Positions 52,299-61,537 of a stretch of DNA of 64,000 nucleotides are shown here, piece by piece. Position numbers and translations under genes: made by a program. Position 1 is the first letter of the stretch, and the number at the start of each line of letters is the position of its first letter. The DNA is from Aquimarina muelleri DSM 19832. GTDB lineage: Bacteria > Bacteroidota > Bacteroidia > Flavobacteriales > Flavobacteriaceae. The notes under the pieces are model-generated. The model had not been told where the DNA came from. It was given only the letters and a program-made list of their open reading frames with translations, and ran no database searches. Location of the stretch: NCBI RefSeq assembly GCF_000430665.1, contig NZ_AUML01000003.1:62001-126000 (forward strand). The letters are read 5' to 3'.

Positions 52299-55200
52299 AT
52301 GGGAATTTTAGATTCTGTATTAAAAGTATTTGTTGGAGATAAATCCAAAAAAGACATAAAAGAAGTTCAACCAAAGGTTGAGCTAATCAAAAACGCGGAG
52401 AAAGCACTTGAAGGTATTTCTCATGATGAACTTCGTGCCAAAACTGTTGAATTTAAAAACAGGATAAACGAAGCACGAACAGAGATTAACACCAAAATAG
52501 AAGCTCTTAAACAAGAAGCCAATAGCGAAGAAGATATTGACAAAAAAGAAGACATTTACGCAGAAATAGATGCTCTAAAAGAAGAAGCCTATAAAGTCAC
52601 TGAAAAAGCTTTAAACGATATTCTTCCTGAAGCTTTTGCTGTGATAAAAGAAACTGCAAAACGTTTTACGAGCAATGACACTATAGAGGTTACTGCTTCT
52701 GCCTATGATCGTGAACTTTCTGGAACTAGAGAGCATATTACTCTTAATGAAGAAAAAGCTATCTGGTCTACAAGTTGGGATGCGGCTGGTAAAGAAGTTA
52801 AATGGGACATGGTTCATTATGACGTGCAATTAGTTGGTGGTATCACTTTACACGAAGGAAAAGTAGCAGAGATGCAAACAGGAGAAGGAAAAACTTTGGT
52901 TGCAACATTACCCGTTTATCTTAATGCGCTATCTGGCAATGGTGTTCATTTAGTAACAGTAAATGATTATTTAGCTCGTCGTGATAGCGAGTGGATGGCT
53001 CCTATTTTTCAATTTCATGGACTAACTGTAGACTGTATTGATAACCATAGGCCTAATTCCCCAGAAAGAAGAGCTGCTTATAATGCAGATATTACCTATG
53101 GTACTAATAATGAATTTGGATTTGATTATCTACGAGATAACATGTCACATGCTCCAGAAGATTTAGTACAACGTCCCCACAACTATGCTATTATAGATGA
53201 AGTAGACTCTGTATTGATTGATGATGCTCGTACACCATTGATTATCTCAGGCCCTATACCAAAAGGAGATATACATGAGTTTGATGAATTAAAACCAAAG
53301 ATTGCCGATATAGTATCTGTACAACACAAATACCTGACTACTGTCTTTGCCGAAGCTAAAAAACTCATTAAAGAAGGGGATACTAAAGAAGGTGGTTTTA
53401 AATTATTACAAGTATACAGAGGTATTCCAAAAAACAAAGCGTTAATCAAGTTTTTAAGTGAAGAAGGAGTCAAAATACTGCTTCAAAAAACAGAAAACTT
53501 TTATATGCAAGACAATAACCGCGAAATGCATAAAGTAGATGCAGATTTGTATTATGTTATTGAAGAAAAAAATAATCAAATTGATCTTACTGATAAAGGT
53601 GTTGAATATCTTTCTGGTAAGGATGACCCTGATTTTTTTGTATTACCACAAATTGGTATGGAAATCGCTAAAATAGAGAAACAAGAATTATCTAAAGAAG
53701 AAGAAGCGGAACAAAAAGAAGATCTTTTTAGGGATTATAGCGTAAAAAGTGAACGTATCCATACCCTTAGGCAATTACTTAAAGCATATTCATTATTCGA
53801 AAAGGATGTAGAATATGTCGTAATGGACAATAAAGTGAAAATTGTTGACGAACAGACAGGGCGTATTATGGATGGCCGTAGATATAGCGATGGATTACAC
53901 CAAGCTATTGAAGCAAAAGAAAACGTAAAAATTGAAGATGCAACACAGACTTTTGCTACGGTAACACTTCAAAATTACTTCCGTATGTATGGCAAGTTAT
54001 GTGGAATGACAGGTACTGCTGTAACAGAAGCCGGAGAACTTTGGGAAATCTATAAATTAGACGTAGTAGAAATACCAACTAACCGACCTATAGCCAGGCA
54101 TGATAGAGAGGATTTAGTATACAAAACGAAACGTGAAAAATACAATGCTGTTATAGAAGAAGTAACAGAATTATCTCGCGCAGGAAGACCTGTGCTTATT
54201 GGTACTACTTCTGTAGAGATTTCTGAATTATTAGGGAGAATGTTAACTATTCGAAAAGTCCCTCACAATGTATTAAATGCTAAACTACATAAAAAAGAAG
54301 CGGATATTGTCGCTGAAGCCGGTAACCCTGGAGTGGTAACTATTGCTACCAATATGGCGGGGCGTGGTACTGATATTAAACTAACCGAAGAAGTAAAAGC
54401 AGCAGGCGGTCTTGCTATTGTAGGTACAGAACGTCACGATTCTCGTCGTGTTGATAGACAATTACGTGGTCGTGCTGGTCGTCAAGGAGATCCAGGAAGT
54501 TCTCAGTTTTATGTTTCTTTAGAAGACAATTTAATGCGTTTATTTGGTTCTGAGCGTATTGCAAAAATGATGGATAGAATGGGTCTAAAAGAAGGAGAAG
54601 TAATACAACACTCTATGATCTCTAAATCTATCGAAAGAGCACAGAAAAAAGTAGAAGAAAACAACTTTGGGGTTCGTAAACGACTACTTGAATATGACGA
54701 TGTAATGAATGCACAACGAGAAGTAGTATACAAACGTCGTTATCACGCATTGTTTGGAGAACGCCTTCGTGTAGATATCGCCAACATGATCTACGATACT
54801 GTCGAAGTAGTTACCGAAGGTAATAAAGCTGCACAAGATTATAAAAATTTTGAATTTGAGTTGATTCGATACTTCTCTATGAGTAGCCCTGTTTCTGAAA
54901 CAGAATTCGAAAAAATGGATTCTCTAAAAATTGCAAAACAAGTATACAAAGTTGCTTATGAGCATTATCAAGATAAAATGAAACGTAATGCAGAGGCTGC
55001 TTATCCTGTAATTAAACAGGTATATGAAGACCCTAGTAGCAAGTACGAAAGAATTTTAGTTCCGTTTACAGATGGTGTAAAAAATATAAACGTGGCTACA
55101 GATCTGCAAAAAGCTTATGAATCTGAAGGTAAACAGTTAATTACTGATTTTGAAAAAAATATTACTCTAGCTATTATTGATGATGCATGGAAAACCCATC

Positions 55201-55655
55201 TTCGTAAAATGGACGAATTAAAACAAAGTGTACAGCTGGCCGTTCATGAACAAAAAGATCCATTGTTAATCTATAAATTTGAGGCTTTCGAACTTTTTAA
55301 AGCAATGATTGAAGAAGTAAACAAAGAAGTAATATCATTTTTATTTAAAGGAGAGTTACCAACTGGTAATACTCAAGACATATCTGAAGCAAGGCAAGTT
55401 CAAAGAAAAGAAAGATTAGAGACTTCTAAAGAAGAAATCCCTAATATGGATGAGCGTGCAGCACAAAATAGAGCTGCTGGTCAAACACAAGAACAACCTC
55501 AAATCACCGAAACTATTGTACGCGAACAACCAAAAATTGGACGTAATGACAAGGTTACTATCAAACACATAATGAGTGGTGAAAATAAAACAATGAAATA
55601 CAAACAAGCTATACCTCTAATCGAAAAAGGAGAATGGGTAATAGTTAATGAATAA
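52299..55655 (+). CDS. secA: preprotein translocase ATPase SecA
   Basis: An 1118-residue motor. Walker A is MQTGEGKTLVATLPVYLNAL, the DEAD-type box is YAIIDEVDSVLIDDARTPLI, and motif VI is RVDRQLRGRAGRQGDPGSSQ. A large insertion of about 140 residues sits after GPIPKG, as usual in Bacteroidota (EIGME-type region included). The C-terminus (KVTIKHIMSGENKTMKYKQA) has no CxC-x8-CH/CC zinc motif, so SecB/phospholipid contact must differ from E. coli. It drives Sec export. Monocistronic, followed by an exceptional hairpin. Confidence 0.98.
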   Translation: MGILDSVLKVFVGDKSKKDIKEVQPKVELIKNAEKALEGISHDELRAKTVEFKNRINEARTEINTKIEALKQEANSEEDIDKKEDIYAEIDALKEEAYKVTEKALNDILPEAFAVIKETAKRFTSNDTIEVTASAYDRELSGTREHITLNEEKAIWSTSWDAAGKEVKWDMVHYDVQLVGGITLHEGKVAEMQTGEGKTLVATLPVYLNALSGNGVHLVTVNDYLARRDSEWMAPIFQFHGLTVDCIDNHRPNSPERRAAYNADITYGTNNEFGFDYLRDNMSHAPEDLVQRPHNYAIIDEVDSVLIDDARTPLIISGPIPKGDIHEFDELKPKIADIVSVQHKYLTTVFAEAKKLIKEGDTKEGGFKLLQVYRGIPKNKALIKFLSEEGVKILLQKTENFYMQDNNREMHKVDADLYYVIEEKNNQIDLTDKGVEYLSGKDDPDFFVLPQIGMEIAKIEKQELSKEEEAEQKEDLFRDYSVKSERIHTLRQLLKAYSLFEKDVEYVVMDNKVKIVDEQTGRIMDGRRYSDGLHQAIEAKENVKIEDATQTFATVTLQNYFRMYGKLCGMTGTAVTEAGELWEIYKLDVVEIPTNRPIARHDREDLVYKTKREKYNAVIEEVTELSRAGRPVLIGTTSVEISELLGRMLTIRKVPHNVLNAKLHKKEADIVAEAGNPGVVTIATNMAGRGTDIKLTEEVKAAGGLAIVGTERHDSRRVDRQLRGRAGRQGDPGSSQFYVSLEDNLMRLFGSERIAKMMDRMGLKEGEVIQHSMISKSIERAQKKVEENNFGVRKRLLEYDDVMNAQREVVYKRRYHALFGERLRVDIANMIYDTVEVVTEGNKAAQDYKNFEFELIRYFSMSSPVSETEFEKMDSLKIAKQVYKVAYEHYQDKMKRNAEAAYPVIKQVYEDPSSKYERILVPFTDGVKNINVATDLQKAYESEGKQLITDFEKNITLAIIDDAWKTHLRKMDELKQSVQLAVHEQKDPLLIYKFEAFELFKAMIEEVNKEVISFLFKGELPTGNTQDISEARQVQRKERLETSKEEIPNMDERAAQNRAAGQTQEQPQITETIVREQPKIGRNDKVTIKHIMSGENKTMKYKQAIPLIEKGEWVIVNE

Positions 55656-55663
55656 AAAAGTAT

Positions 55664-55723
55664 TTTTATTGAAAAGCATAAAGCCTGAAGCCATAGCTTC
55701 AGGCTTTATGCTTTTCAATAAAA
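55664..55723. terminator. very strong bidirectional terminator after secA
   Basis: A perfect 28-bp stem (55664-55691 with 55696-55723) and a 4-nt loop (CATA), nearly symmetrical A/T ends around a GC-rich middle. It lies between secA and a convergent gene. Confidence 0.85.
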
Positions 55724-55783
55724 TCAATAACCTCGGAGCAAGCTCACGAGGTATGTATGACATTATATACAACTTATAAAAAA

Positions 55784-56656
55784 TCAAACATTAACTTTTT
55801 CATATAGTAATGTTATTTCGTTAAATACTTTAGTCAATTCATTACTTATTCTATAAACTTCGTCTTCTTCAAGTTTTTGACTCATTAATATAGATTTATT
55901 TTTTTTAATTGCATTCCATTTAGAAAATGCAACCCCAATTTTTTCATCAATCTTTGGGGTATTAAATTTAGATATCAGAAGTTTATTAAGTGCTCCATCT
56001 AATTCATGAAAAACATTATTAAGCATTTGAGTAGAGTTTTTATTTTTAAGCTCAACTCTATTTGCAAAATAATAAAAAGCTAATCTTTGTGATAACATCC
56101 GTTGTCTTCCTGAAATATTGATTAAACTCTCTAATTCTAATTGATCTTCTCCTGCTCCCGATTCATCTAGACTATTTTGAATATCTTGAACAGATTTTTT
56201 AGATTCAGAAATAATAGATTCTACTACTGCATTTGTTGCTTTTAGAAAATCTGTATTTATATCTATAAGTTTTTTAGCATTATCATAGTTTGGCTGGGTT
56301 TCGACTATCTCTTTAAAATTTTTCCATAGCTCATTAACCGCTTTCAGCCTATTATTAATCTCTATAGATTTACTGTTCTGAATAAGAATTCTATTTTGCT
56401 CTTCAAAAATAATTTGACTGGATGCTAAATCTTTTTTAGCCTGTATATCATTAGTATTATTTAGTAGATACAAATATGCTTTAGATATTTTTTGAGTAAA
56501 CATACGTTGCTTACCAGATACATTTATTGCACTTTTAAATGATAATGACCCATATTTTCCGCTTTGTTGTGCGTAAATATTATTAAAGATAGGATAAACT
56601 AATCCGATCATAAAAATCATTAACATTTTTTTATTCATATACATTTTGCTTTTCAT
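55784..56656 (-). CDS. periplasmic PilJ-type sensor-domain protein
   Basis: A 290-residue protein with an N-terminal hydrophobic signal (MLMIFMIGLVYPIFNNIYA). Two PilJ/NIT-like repeats follow: SAINVSGKQRMFTQKISKAY and LINISGRQRMLSQRLAFYYF, each opening a long helical hairpin. Normally such a domain is the ligand-binding input of a kinase or chemoreceptor, but here no transmembrane exit or signalling domain follows. It is therefore a stand-alone periplasmic binding helix bundle of unknown ligand. Monocistronic. Confidence 0.85.
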   Translation of the reverse strand: MKSKMYMNKKMLMIFMIGLVYPIFNNIYAQQSGKYGSLSFKSAINVSGKQRMFTQKISKAYLYLLNNTNDIQAKKDLASSQIIFEEQNRILIQNSKSIEINNRLKAVNELWKNFKEIVETQPNYDNAKKLIDINTDFLKATNAVVESIISESKKSVQDIQNSLDESGAGEDQLELESLINISGRQRMLSQRLAFYYFANRVELKNKNSTQMLNNVFHELDGALNKLLISKFNTPKIDEKIGVAFSKWNAIKKNKSILMSQKLEEDEVYRISNELTKVFNEITLLYEKVNV

Positions 56657-57046
56657 TTATATAGGTTTTAAGGTTTTACAGTAGATCTTTGGTTATAAGA
56701 ACTGCATCAACAGTCATTGCTGCTATATATTACTGTTAATTGAAGTACAAAAGTATTCTAGACTACACTTAATAAATATGATTTTTATCAGTTTATAAGT
56801 TCCCTTAAAAAGTATACCTAAATAGTTCTTCTTTATTCATAAGGATTACTCTTATCTTATAGTTTAAAAATCTATTATAGGTCTTTTTTAAATATATTGA
56901 AATGTTACACGATTCAGGATGGTCTAGTTCGAAGAAAAAACAACATCAATCTACAACAATAAAAGACCACATTTATCAAACTATATGTTGACTCCATTAA
57001 AAATGCATCAACAACAAAAAATCAAAAGAAAAACGTATCAATAAAA
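56657..57046. other. intergenic region
   Basis: About 390 bp with stops in all frames. It should hold the promoter of the PilJ-type gene, but I see no exact TAnnTTTG box. A loose inverted repeat (GGTCTTTT near 56880, AAAAGACC near 56961) is the only structure. Confidence 0.4.
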
Positions 57047-57078
57047 AAAGCTGAAGAATGATATCATTCTTCAGCTTT
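57047..57078 (-). terminator. rho-independent terminator
   Basis: A perfect 32-bp palindrome with a T run on the minus strand, 64 bp after the stop of the duplicated-domain protein. Confidence 0.8.
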
Positions 57079-57141
57079 AAATAATTAATTTTAATCCCTA
57101 TTAATCTGTATCGATTATTTAGGGCTAGACAACTATTTTTT

Positions 57142-57789
57142 CTACATATCCACTACAAGTTCTTTCTTATTCAAAAACTTCTCTACTATAACAGATTCTC
57201 CTTTATTATTTTCTAAGACATAAACACCTGTAGGTAATTGACTAAGATCTATGTAGTTTGTGGTTTTTGACAAAACGTGTACTGTGTTTTTTACTTCAAA
57301 TAATTTTATCTTATCTCCTACTTCGAAATCAACTACTGTCACGATATCGCCTTCTCTTATGATTTCTAATAAATTTGTTTCTTCATTTTCGTAATACTGA
57401 ATATATTCTTGTTCTACAGTAGTTTCTGAAGACATATATAACCTTTTACTATCCTCTTCTACAACAAAATCTTGTTCTTCATTATCTACGATTCCTCCTT
57501 CTATAATAACCTCGCCTTCTAATCTTTGTATCACTATAGACTCTCCAATACTATTTTCAAGTAAATATGCTCCCATTGGTAACTGACTTAAATCTATTTG
57601 TCCGCGAGTCTTAGATAAAACATGATCTCCACTTTCTACTTCAAATAATTTCAGCTTATCCCCTTCTTGAAAATCTATAACTACTACTATCAGTCCTTCT
57701 TTTTCTACTTGTAAGGATTGTCCCAAGCCATTTGCATAACTATTTAAGAATAAAAATAAACTAAAAAAATATGCTATTGATCTCATCAT
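57142..57789 (-). CDS. secreted protein with duplicated sorting-domain-like module
   Basis: A 215-residue exported protein (signal MMRSIAYFFSLFLFLNSYAN). Residues 31-90 and 146-205 are two copies of one module: GDKLKLFEVESGDHVLSKT/IDLSQLPMGAYLLENSIGES and GDKIKLFEVKNTVHVLSKT/IDLSQLPTGVYVLENNKGES. The IDLSxLPxGVYxL string resembles the beta-sandwich of C-terminal T9SS sorting domains. Between them is an acidic spacer (YYENEETNLLE). It lacks a catalytic domain. It may be a secreted or surface adaptor made from repeated sorting-like folds; this is inference. Confidence 0.7.
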   Translation of the reverse strand: MMRSIAYFFSLFLFLNSYANGLGQSLQVEKEGLIVVVIDFQEGDKLKLFEVESGDHVLSKTRGQIDLSQLPMGAYLLENSIGESIVIQRLEGEVIIEGGIVDNEEQDFVVEEDSKRLYMSSETTVEQEYIQYYENEETNLLEIIREGDIVTVVDFEVGDKIKLFEVKNTVHVLSKTTNYIDLSQLPTGVYVLENNKGESVIVEKFLNKKELVVDM

Positions 57790-58101
57790 TTGTATACTTT
57801 ACAATTAAAGCTTTATCACTTTATTACGGTTTTCCCATACAATAGTATTACTTAATTATAGTTAAACAAATTAAAAACCAGACTTTTAGACTAAATGATT
57901 ATGATTTTCGACAAATAACACAAAAACTGTTAAAAAACAACTTATAAAACCATAATTAATTGATTTTAAGCTATCTAAAAACAAGAGCTTGTTAAAAAAT
58001 CAGATAAAATGCTTTTTTTAGCAGGCAAAAAGAACTTACCTGTAATATTCTTACGTTTTTACCTTTCTGCAATGTTAAGGGAATTAAAAAATTATGTTAC
58101 T
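57790..58101. other. intergenic region
   Basis: About 310 bp, A+T-rich, with stops in every frame. Nothing beyond the terminator at 58102-58133 is recognised. Confidence 0.4.
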
Positions 58102-58133
58102 AAAAAAGCCCTATTGATTTGACCAATAGAGCT
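58102..58133 (-). terminator. terminator of the sigma-operon
   Basis: A 10-bp stem with one mismatch (58107-58116 with 58124-58133) and a T run on the minus strand, 36 bp after the last gene of the operon. Confidence 0.7.
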
Positions 58134-58168
58134 CTCCTATAATTAACACTACATTACTACGAAAAAAC

Positions 58169-59545
58169 TTATTTATTATTTAATACTACCTCACTATATT
58201 TAGCATTTATAGTAATCATTTTATCTGTACTTCGGCTATTTTGAAATCCATTAACAAGGACATTACCAAAATTTTTCCTAGTGCTTATTTCCATTGTTTT
58301 AGGTAAAGCAATTATACTTTGCGCTCCATTATAAGATAAATTAAAAGCTATTTTGGGTAAATTAAGTTTAAAATCACTATTCTGTACTACTAAATCCAAA
58401 GTAGAAAAAGACTCTCCTAAGTTAGCGATAGTAATTACACCAAAGCTTGCTGAAATAGCTCCTTTTTTATCAAGTTGTTGAATAAATATATTACTAGAAT
58501 CTGCGTTCACAGTAAGGCTTTTTGCTTTTTGTATCCTACAATTCTTAACATAATTTATAACTAATCTACCATTATTCCATTGACGAACAAATACTGGAGA
58601 ATAAGAAGCTTTTATAAAAGTTTGATCTCCATCTATAACATTAGCAGAAAGCTTAGTATGAGATAATGACGCCTTAACATTATTAGACTTTTCGGCCAAT
58701 TGTACATCTCCATGTCTAATATTAAGTCTTAATTTAGCTTTTACTGGTATATGTATTTTAATGGTTTTTGCACTAGTGGAATTATTATTTACTCTACTAG
58801 AGCTATAACGATATACCGTAACATTTGTTAAACCACTTTGTTGACTTTGTATATCTTTTATTAATTGTGATGCCCAAGCATCCATCTGTTTTCCGTATTG
58901 CTCTCCCCATGTTTCTAAACGAATATCCTTTTTTCCTTCTGGGATTTTTATACCTTTATTTTCAAATTCCTTAGCCCATTTCTGCTTTTTTTCTCCTATA
59001 TCTTCTTTAAACTTTTCACGTATCTGGCTTTCCCATTGTTTTATATATTTTTCATTTTTTTCTTTAAATGGGGAGTTATCATAATTAACATTAGCTTTGC
59101 TTTCAGAAAGAGCATTTGGCATAGGGTTTTTAGCTATATTTTCCATAAGAGGACCTAACATATTTGTTATAGCAGGGCCTAACATCTTTAATTCTTGTAG
59201 GTTTCTATCTGTATTAATATTGGATGAACTAATATCTGTACTCCATAAATTACCTGCAACAGAATTAATAGTTACCTCTTTATTATCTCCAACTACATTT
59301 ACTTGCCAGCTATCTAACACCCGTTTATTGTTTTCGTCAGAAAGATCTCCTTCCAGATAAGCGTCTACAGATACTGTGTTTTTGTTCCAAGTTTCAAAAA
59401 CAATATTAGTATGACTTGTATTAAGATTTATAGTAACATCATTATTTACAACAAGTTTTTTGTTTAACTTACTTTGTTTTTCCTGCGCAAACACTCCTGT
59501 ACAACACAGTACACTAAGCGTAAAAATATTAAGCTTGTACTTCAT
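58169..59545 (-). CDS. exported envelope protein of unknown function, sigma-operon output
   Basis: A 458-residue protein with signal peptide (MKYKLNIFTLSVLCCTGVFA). Early strands VTINLNTSHTNIVFETWNKN and VSVDAYLEGDLS lead into a long charged helical stretch around 175-215. A beta-rich C-terminal half follows with repeated short strands and turns (KIHIPVKAKLRLNIRHGDVQ, GAISASFGVITIANLGESF), of the DUF4097-like right-handed helix type. Its start overlaps the anti-sigma gene by 17 bp. It is probably an envelope protein made when the sigma factor is active. Confidence 0.7.
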   Translation of the reverse strand: MKYKLNIFTLSVLCCTGVFAQEKQSKLNKKLVVNNDVTINLNTSHTNIVFETWNKNTVSVDAYLEGDLSDENNKRVLDSWQVNVVGDNKEVTINSVAGNLWSTDISSSNINTDRNLQELKMLGPAITNMLGPLMENIAKNPMPNALSESKANVNYDNSPFKEKNEKYIKQWESQIREKFKEDIGEKKQKWAKEFENKGIKIPEGKKDIRLETWGEQYGKQMDAWASQLIKDIQSQQSGLTNVTVYRYSSSRVNNNSTSAKTIKIHIPVKAKLRLNIRHGDVQLAEKSNNVKASLSHTKLSANVIDGDQTFIKASYSPVFVRQWNNGRLVINYVKNCRIQKAKSLTVNADSSNIFIQQLDKKGAISASFGVITIANLGESFSTLDLVVQNSDFKLNLPKIAFNLSYNGAQSIIALPKTMEISTRKNFGNVLVNGFQNSRSTDKMITINAKYSEVVLNNK

Positions 59546-60137
59546 TATAATTTTCGTTTTCTATTTGCTCTAATTCTTTCAGTTTATCTTTTAATCTATT
59601 TAGAAGAGATAATCTTATTGTTAAATTTTCCATCATAGCCTCTACACTTTGTACATTTGGACCTACCTCTATTAACTCTTTATTAAGTCGTTGATATTCC
59701 TTGTCTAAATTATCTAATCTATCTCTAAAACTATCAACTAACTCCCTGTTACTGTCATCAATTGTAATCTTTGATAATTGAAACTTTATACTTGTAAGTA
59801 TACTATTCTCCACTTTTTCATATTCTGGAGATATTTCAGCCAAAGGAGAAGACTGTTTAGATAAAATAACTGATGAATTTTTTACTGTTTCACTATCTAC
59901 AATCTGAGTACCCTTAGAAGTACTAGTATTTAGTTGATTATACGTAAGTAAAGAAACAGAAAGAATAACAACAATACTAGCCGCAATATTAAGCCAATGG
60001 TATTTTAAACTTCGTGTCTTTTGGGGCAGTTCTTTTTCTAATCGAGATATGAACCGTTGTTGATGACCTTCTTTTATTTTTTCAGAAGGAATCTGCTTAT
60101 CCTGTTTTAGTAACTCTCTAATATCCTGTGCCATCAT
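59529..60137 (-). CDS. membrane anti-sigma factor-like protein
   Basis: A 202-residue protein. A cytoplasmic N-terminal region of about 48 residues (MMAQDIRELLKQDKQIPSEK) precedes one membrane helix (about 49-67, LNIAASIVVILSVSLLTYN). A periplasmic coiled-coil part follows (LDNLDKEYQRLNKELIEVG). No zinc-binding HxxxCxxC is present, so it is not a ZAS-type factor. It overlaps the sigma gene by 20 bp and the envelope gene by 17 bp, which makes it the likely partner of the sigma factor. Confidence 0.75.
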   Translation of the reverse strand: MMAQDIRELLKQDKQIPSEKIKEGHQQRFISRLEKELPQKTRSLKYHWLNIAASIVVILSVSLLTYNQLNTSTSKGTQIVDSETVKNSSVILSKQSSPLAEISPEYEKVENSILTSIKFQLSKITIDDSNRELVDSFRDRLDNLDKEYQRLNKELIEVGPNVQSVEAMMENLTIRLSLLNRLKDKLKELEQIENENYNEVQA

Positions 60138-60663
60138 TCAAATATTTTAATTGTTCCTGTAGCTGTTTTTTTCCTCTATGTACTAATGTTCTTGAAGAAA
60201 CTGGAGTAATATTCAATATTTCACTAATCTCTTTATGATCATATCCCTCTATTAAAAATAACATAACTGCATATCTATATTTTTCTGGTAGTTTTTCGAT
60301 TTCTTTTTTAACTTCATCTACCGTAACAGAATCCGAAACCGACCAATCTTCTTGTTCATCTACAGTTGCCATAACCTGCTCATTAATGGCTACCATATTC
60401 ATTTTCTTAGCCTTAAGCATATCAATACTTTTATTAATTACTATTCGCTTAAGCCAAGCTCCAAAAGTTACATCTCCTGTAAATTGGTGAAGTTTTGCAA
60501 ATGCTTTAATAAAAGACTCTTGCATAGCTTCCTCTGCCTCAAACGGATCTTTAAGAAAACGTAATGCAACATAATACATACCATCACAGTATTTATTATA
60601 GAGTTTCATTTGCGCTCTACGATCGTTAACTCTACATTGCTCTATTAGCTCGCTTTGTAACAA
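60118..60663 (-). CDS. ECF-type RNA polymerase sigma factor
   Basis: A 181-residue sigma-70 factor. Region 2 is AQMKLYNKYCDGMYYVALRF with EAEEAMQESFIKAFAKLHQF. Region 4 is LPEKYRYAVMLFLIEGYDHK and EISEILNITPVSSRTLVHRG. The start is a TTG at 60663 (TTG TTA CAA AGC); there is no ATG between the upstream stop at 60670-60672 and region 2. A TTG start implies low translation. It heads the sigma/anti-sigma/envelope operon, likely responding to envelope stress; the signal is unknown. Confidence 0.9.
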   Translation of the reverse strand: MLQSELIEQCRVNDRRAQMKLYNKYCDGMYYVALRFLKDPFEAEEAMQESFIKAFAKLHQFTGDVTFGAWLKRIVINKSIDMLKAKKMNMVAINEQVMATVDEQEDWSVSDSVTVDEVKKEIEKLPEKYRYAVMLFLIEGYDHKEISEILNITPVSSRTLVHRGKKQLQEQLKYLNDGTGY

Positions 60664-60920
60664 ACTTTTTTAACTTTTGGTTAGTGATATTGTTTAAAAA
60701 CTTTTTAAATCGTGTACATCTATATAGACGTACATATATATTACTTGTTGCAAAATTATATACAAAAAGTATGATCAAAAAAAATAAAATACTATTTATC
60801 AATCTGTTAAACCCATAAAACCTTAATATTCTTTTCTGTATATAGTTTTTTTTTATTTTATAGAAATCAAATTATAAACTTAATTTGTAAAAAGAATTAT
60901 CTTTAAGAATAAAAAATATC

Positions 60921-61475
60921 ATGCCTAAGTTTTTAAAACAAATAATACTTATTTTATTAGGATTAGTAACAATTGGAGTTTTGGGAATGTTTTTTATGAA
61001 ACAAAATACTAAAAAACATAGCCCTGAAGAAACAATAACTCATACTATTAAAGACGCCTCTTTTAGTATATTTTATAATAGACCGTATAAAAAAAATAGA
61101 AAAATTTTTGGTTCTCTAGTTCCTTATAATGAAGTATGGAGAACTGGAGCTAATGAAGCCACTACTTTTACTACTACAAAAAACATTATGGTAGATGGAA
61201 CTACTCTTAAAGCAGGAACTTACACTTTATGGACCATTCCAAACCCCAAATCTTGGAAAGTAATTTTTAATAGCAAAAAATATGATTGGGGGGTACATAT
61301 GAATGGTAATCCAAAACGAGATCCTTTATTTGATAATCTTATTGTAGAAGTTCCTACTCAACCACTATTAAATATAGTAGAACAATTTTCTATATACTTT
61401 GAAGATGCAAATGATTTTACCATACTATATATGGCATGGGACAGAACAGCTATTGCTGTTCCGATCAAAATATAG
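60921..61475 (+). CDS. DUF2911 protein
   Basis: A 184-residue protein. One N-terminal membrane helix (IILILLGLVTIGVLGMFF) is followed by the DUF2911 fold: FSIFYNRPYKKNRKIFGSLV, YNEVWRTGANEATTFTTTKN, then AGTYTLWTIPNPKSWKVIFN. This is a small beta-sandwich seen throughout Bacteroidota, without a known function. It is anchored by the helix and probably faces the periplasm. It lies 62 bp before meaB on the same strand. Confidence 0.88.
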   Translation: MPKFLKQIILILLGLVTIGVLGMFFMKQNTKKHSPEETITHTIKDASFSIFYNRPYKKNRKIFGSLVPYNEVWRTGANEATTFTTTKNIMVDGTTLKAGTYTLWTIPNPKSWKVIFNSKKYDWGVHMNGNPKRDPLFDNLIVEVPTQPLLNIVEQFSIYFEDANDFTILYMAWDRTAIAVPIKI

Positions 61476-61537
61476 AAACCTATATTAATGATAAGTTTTA
61501 CAAAAGGAATTTATAACTTTGCTATAAAGCCTATTCT

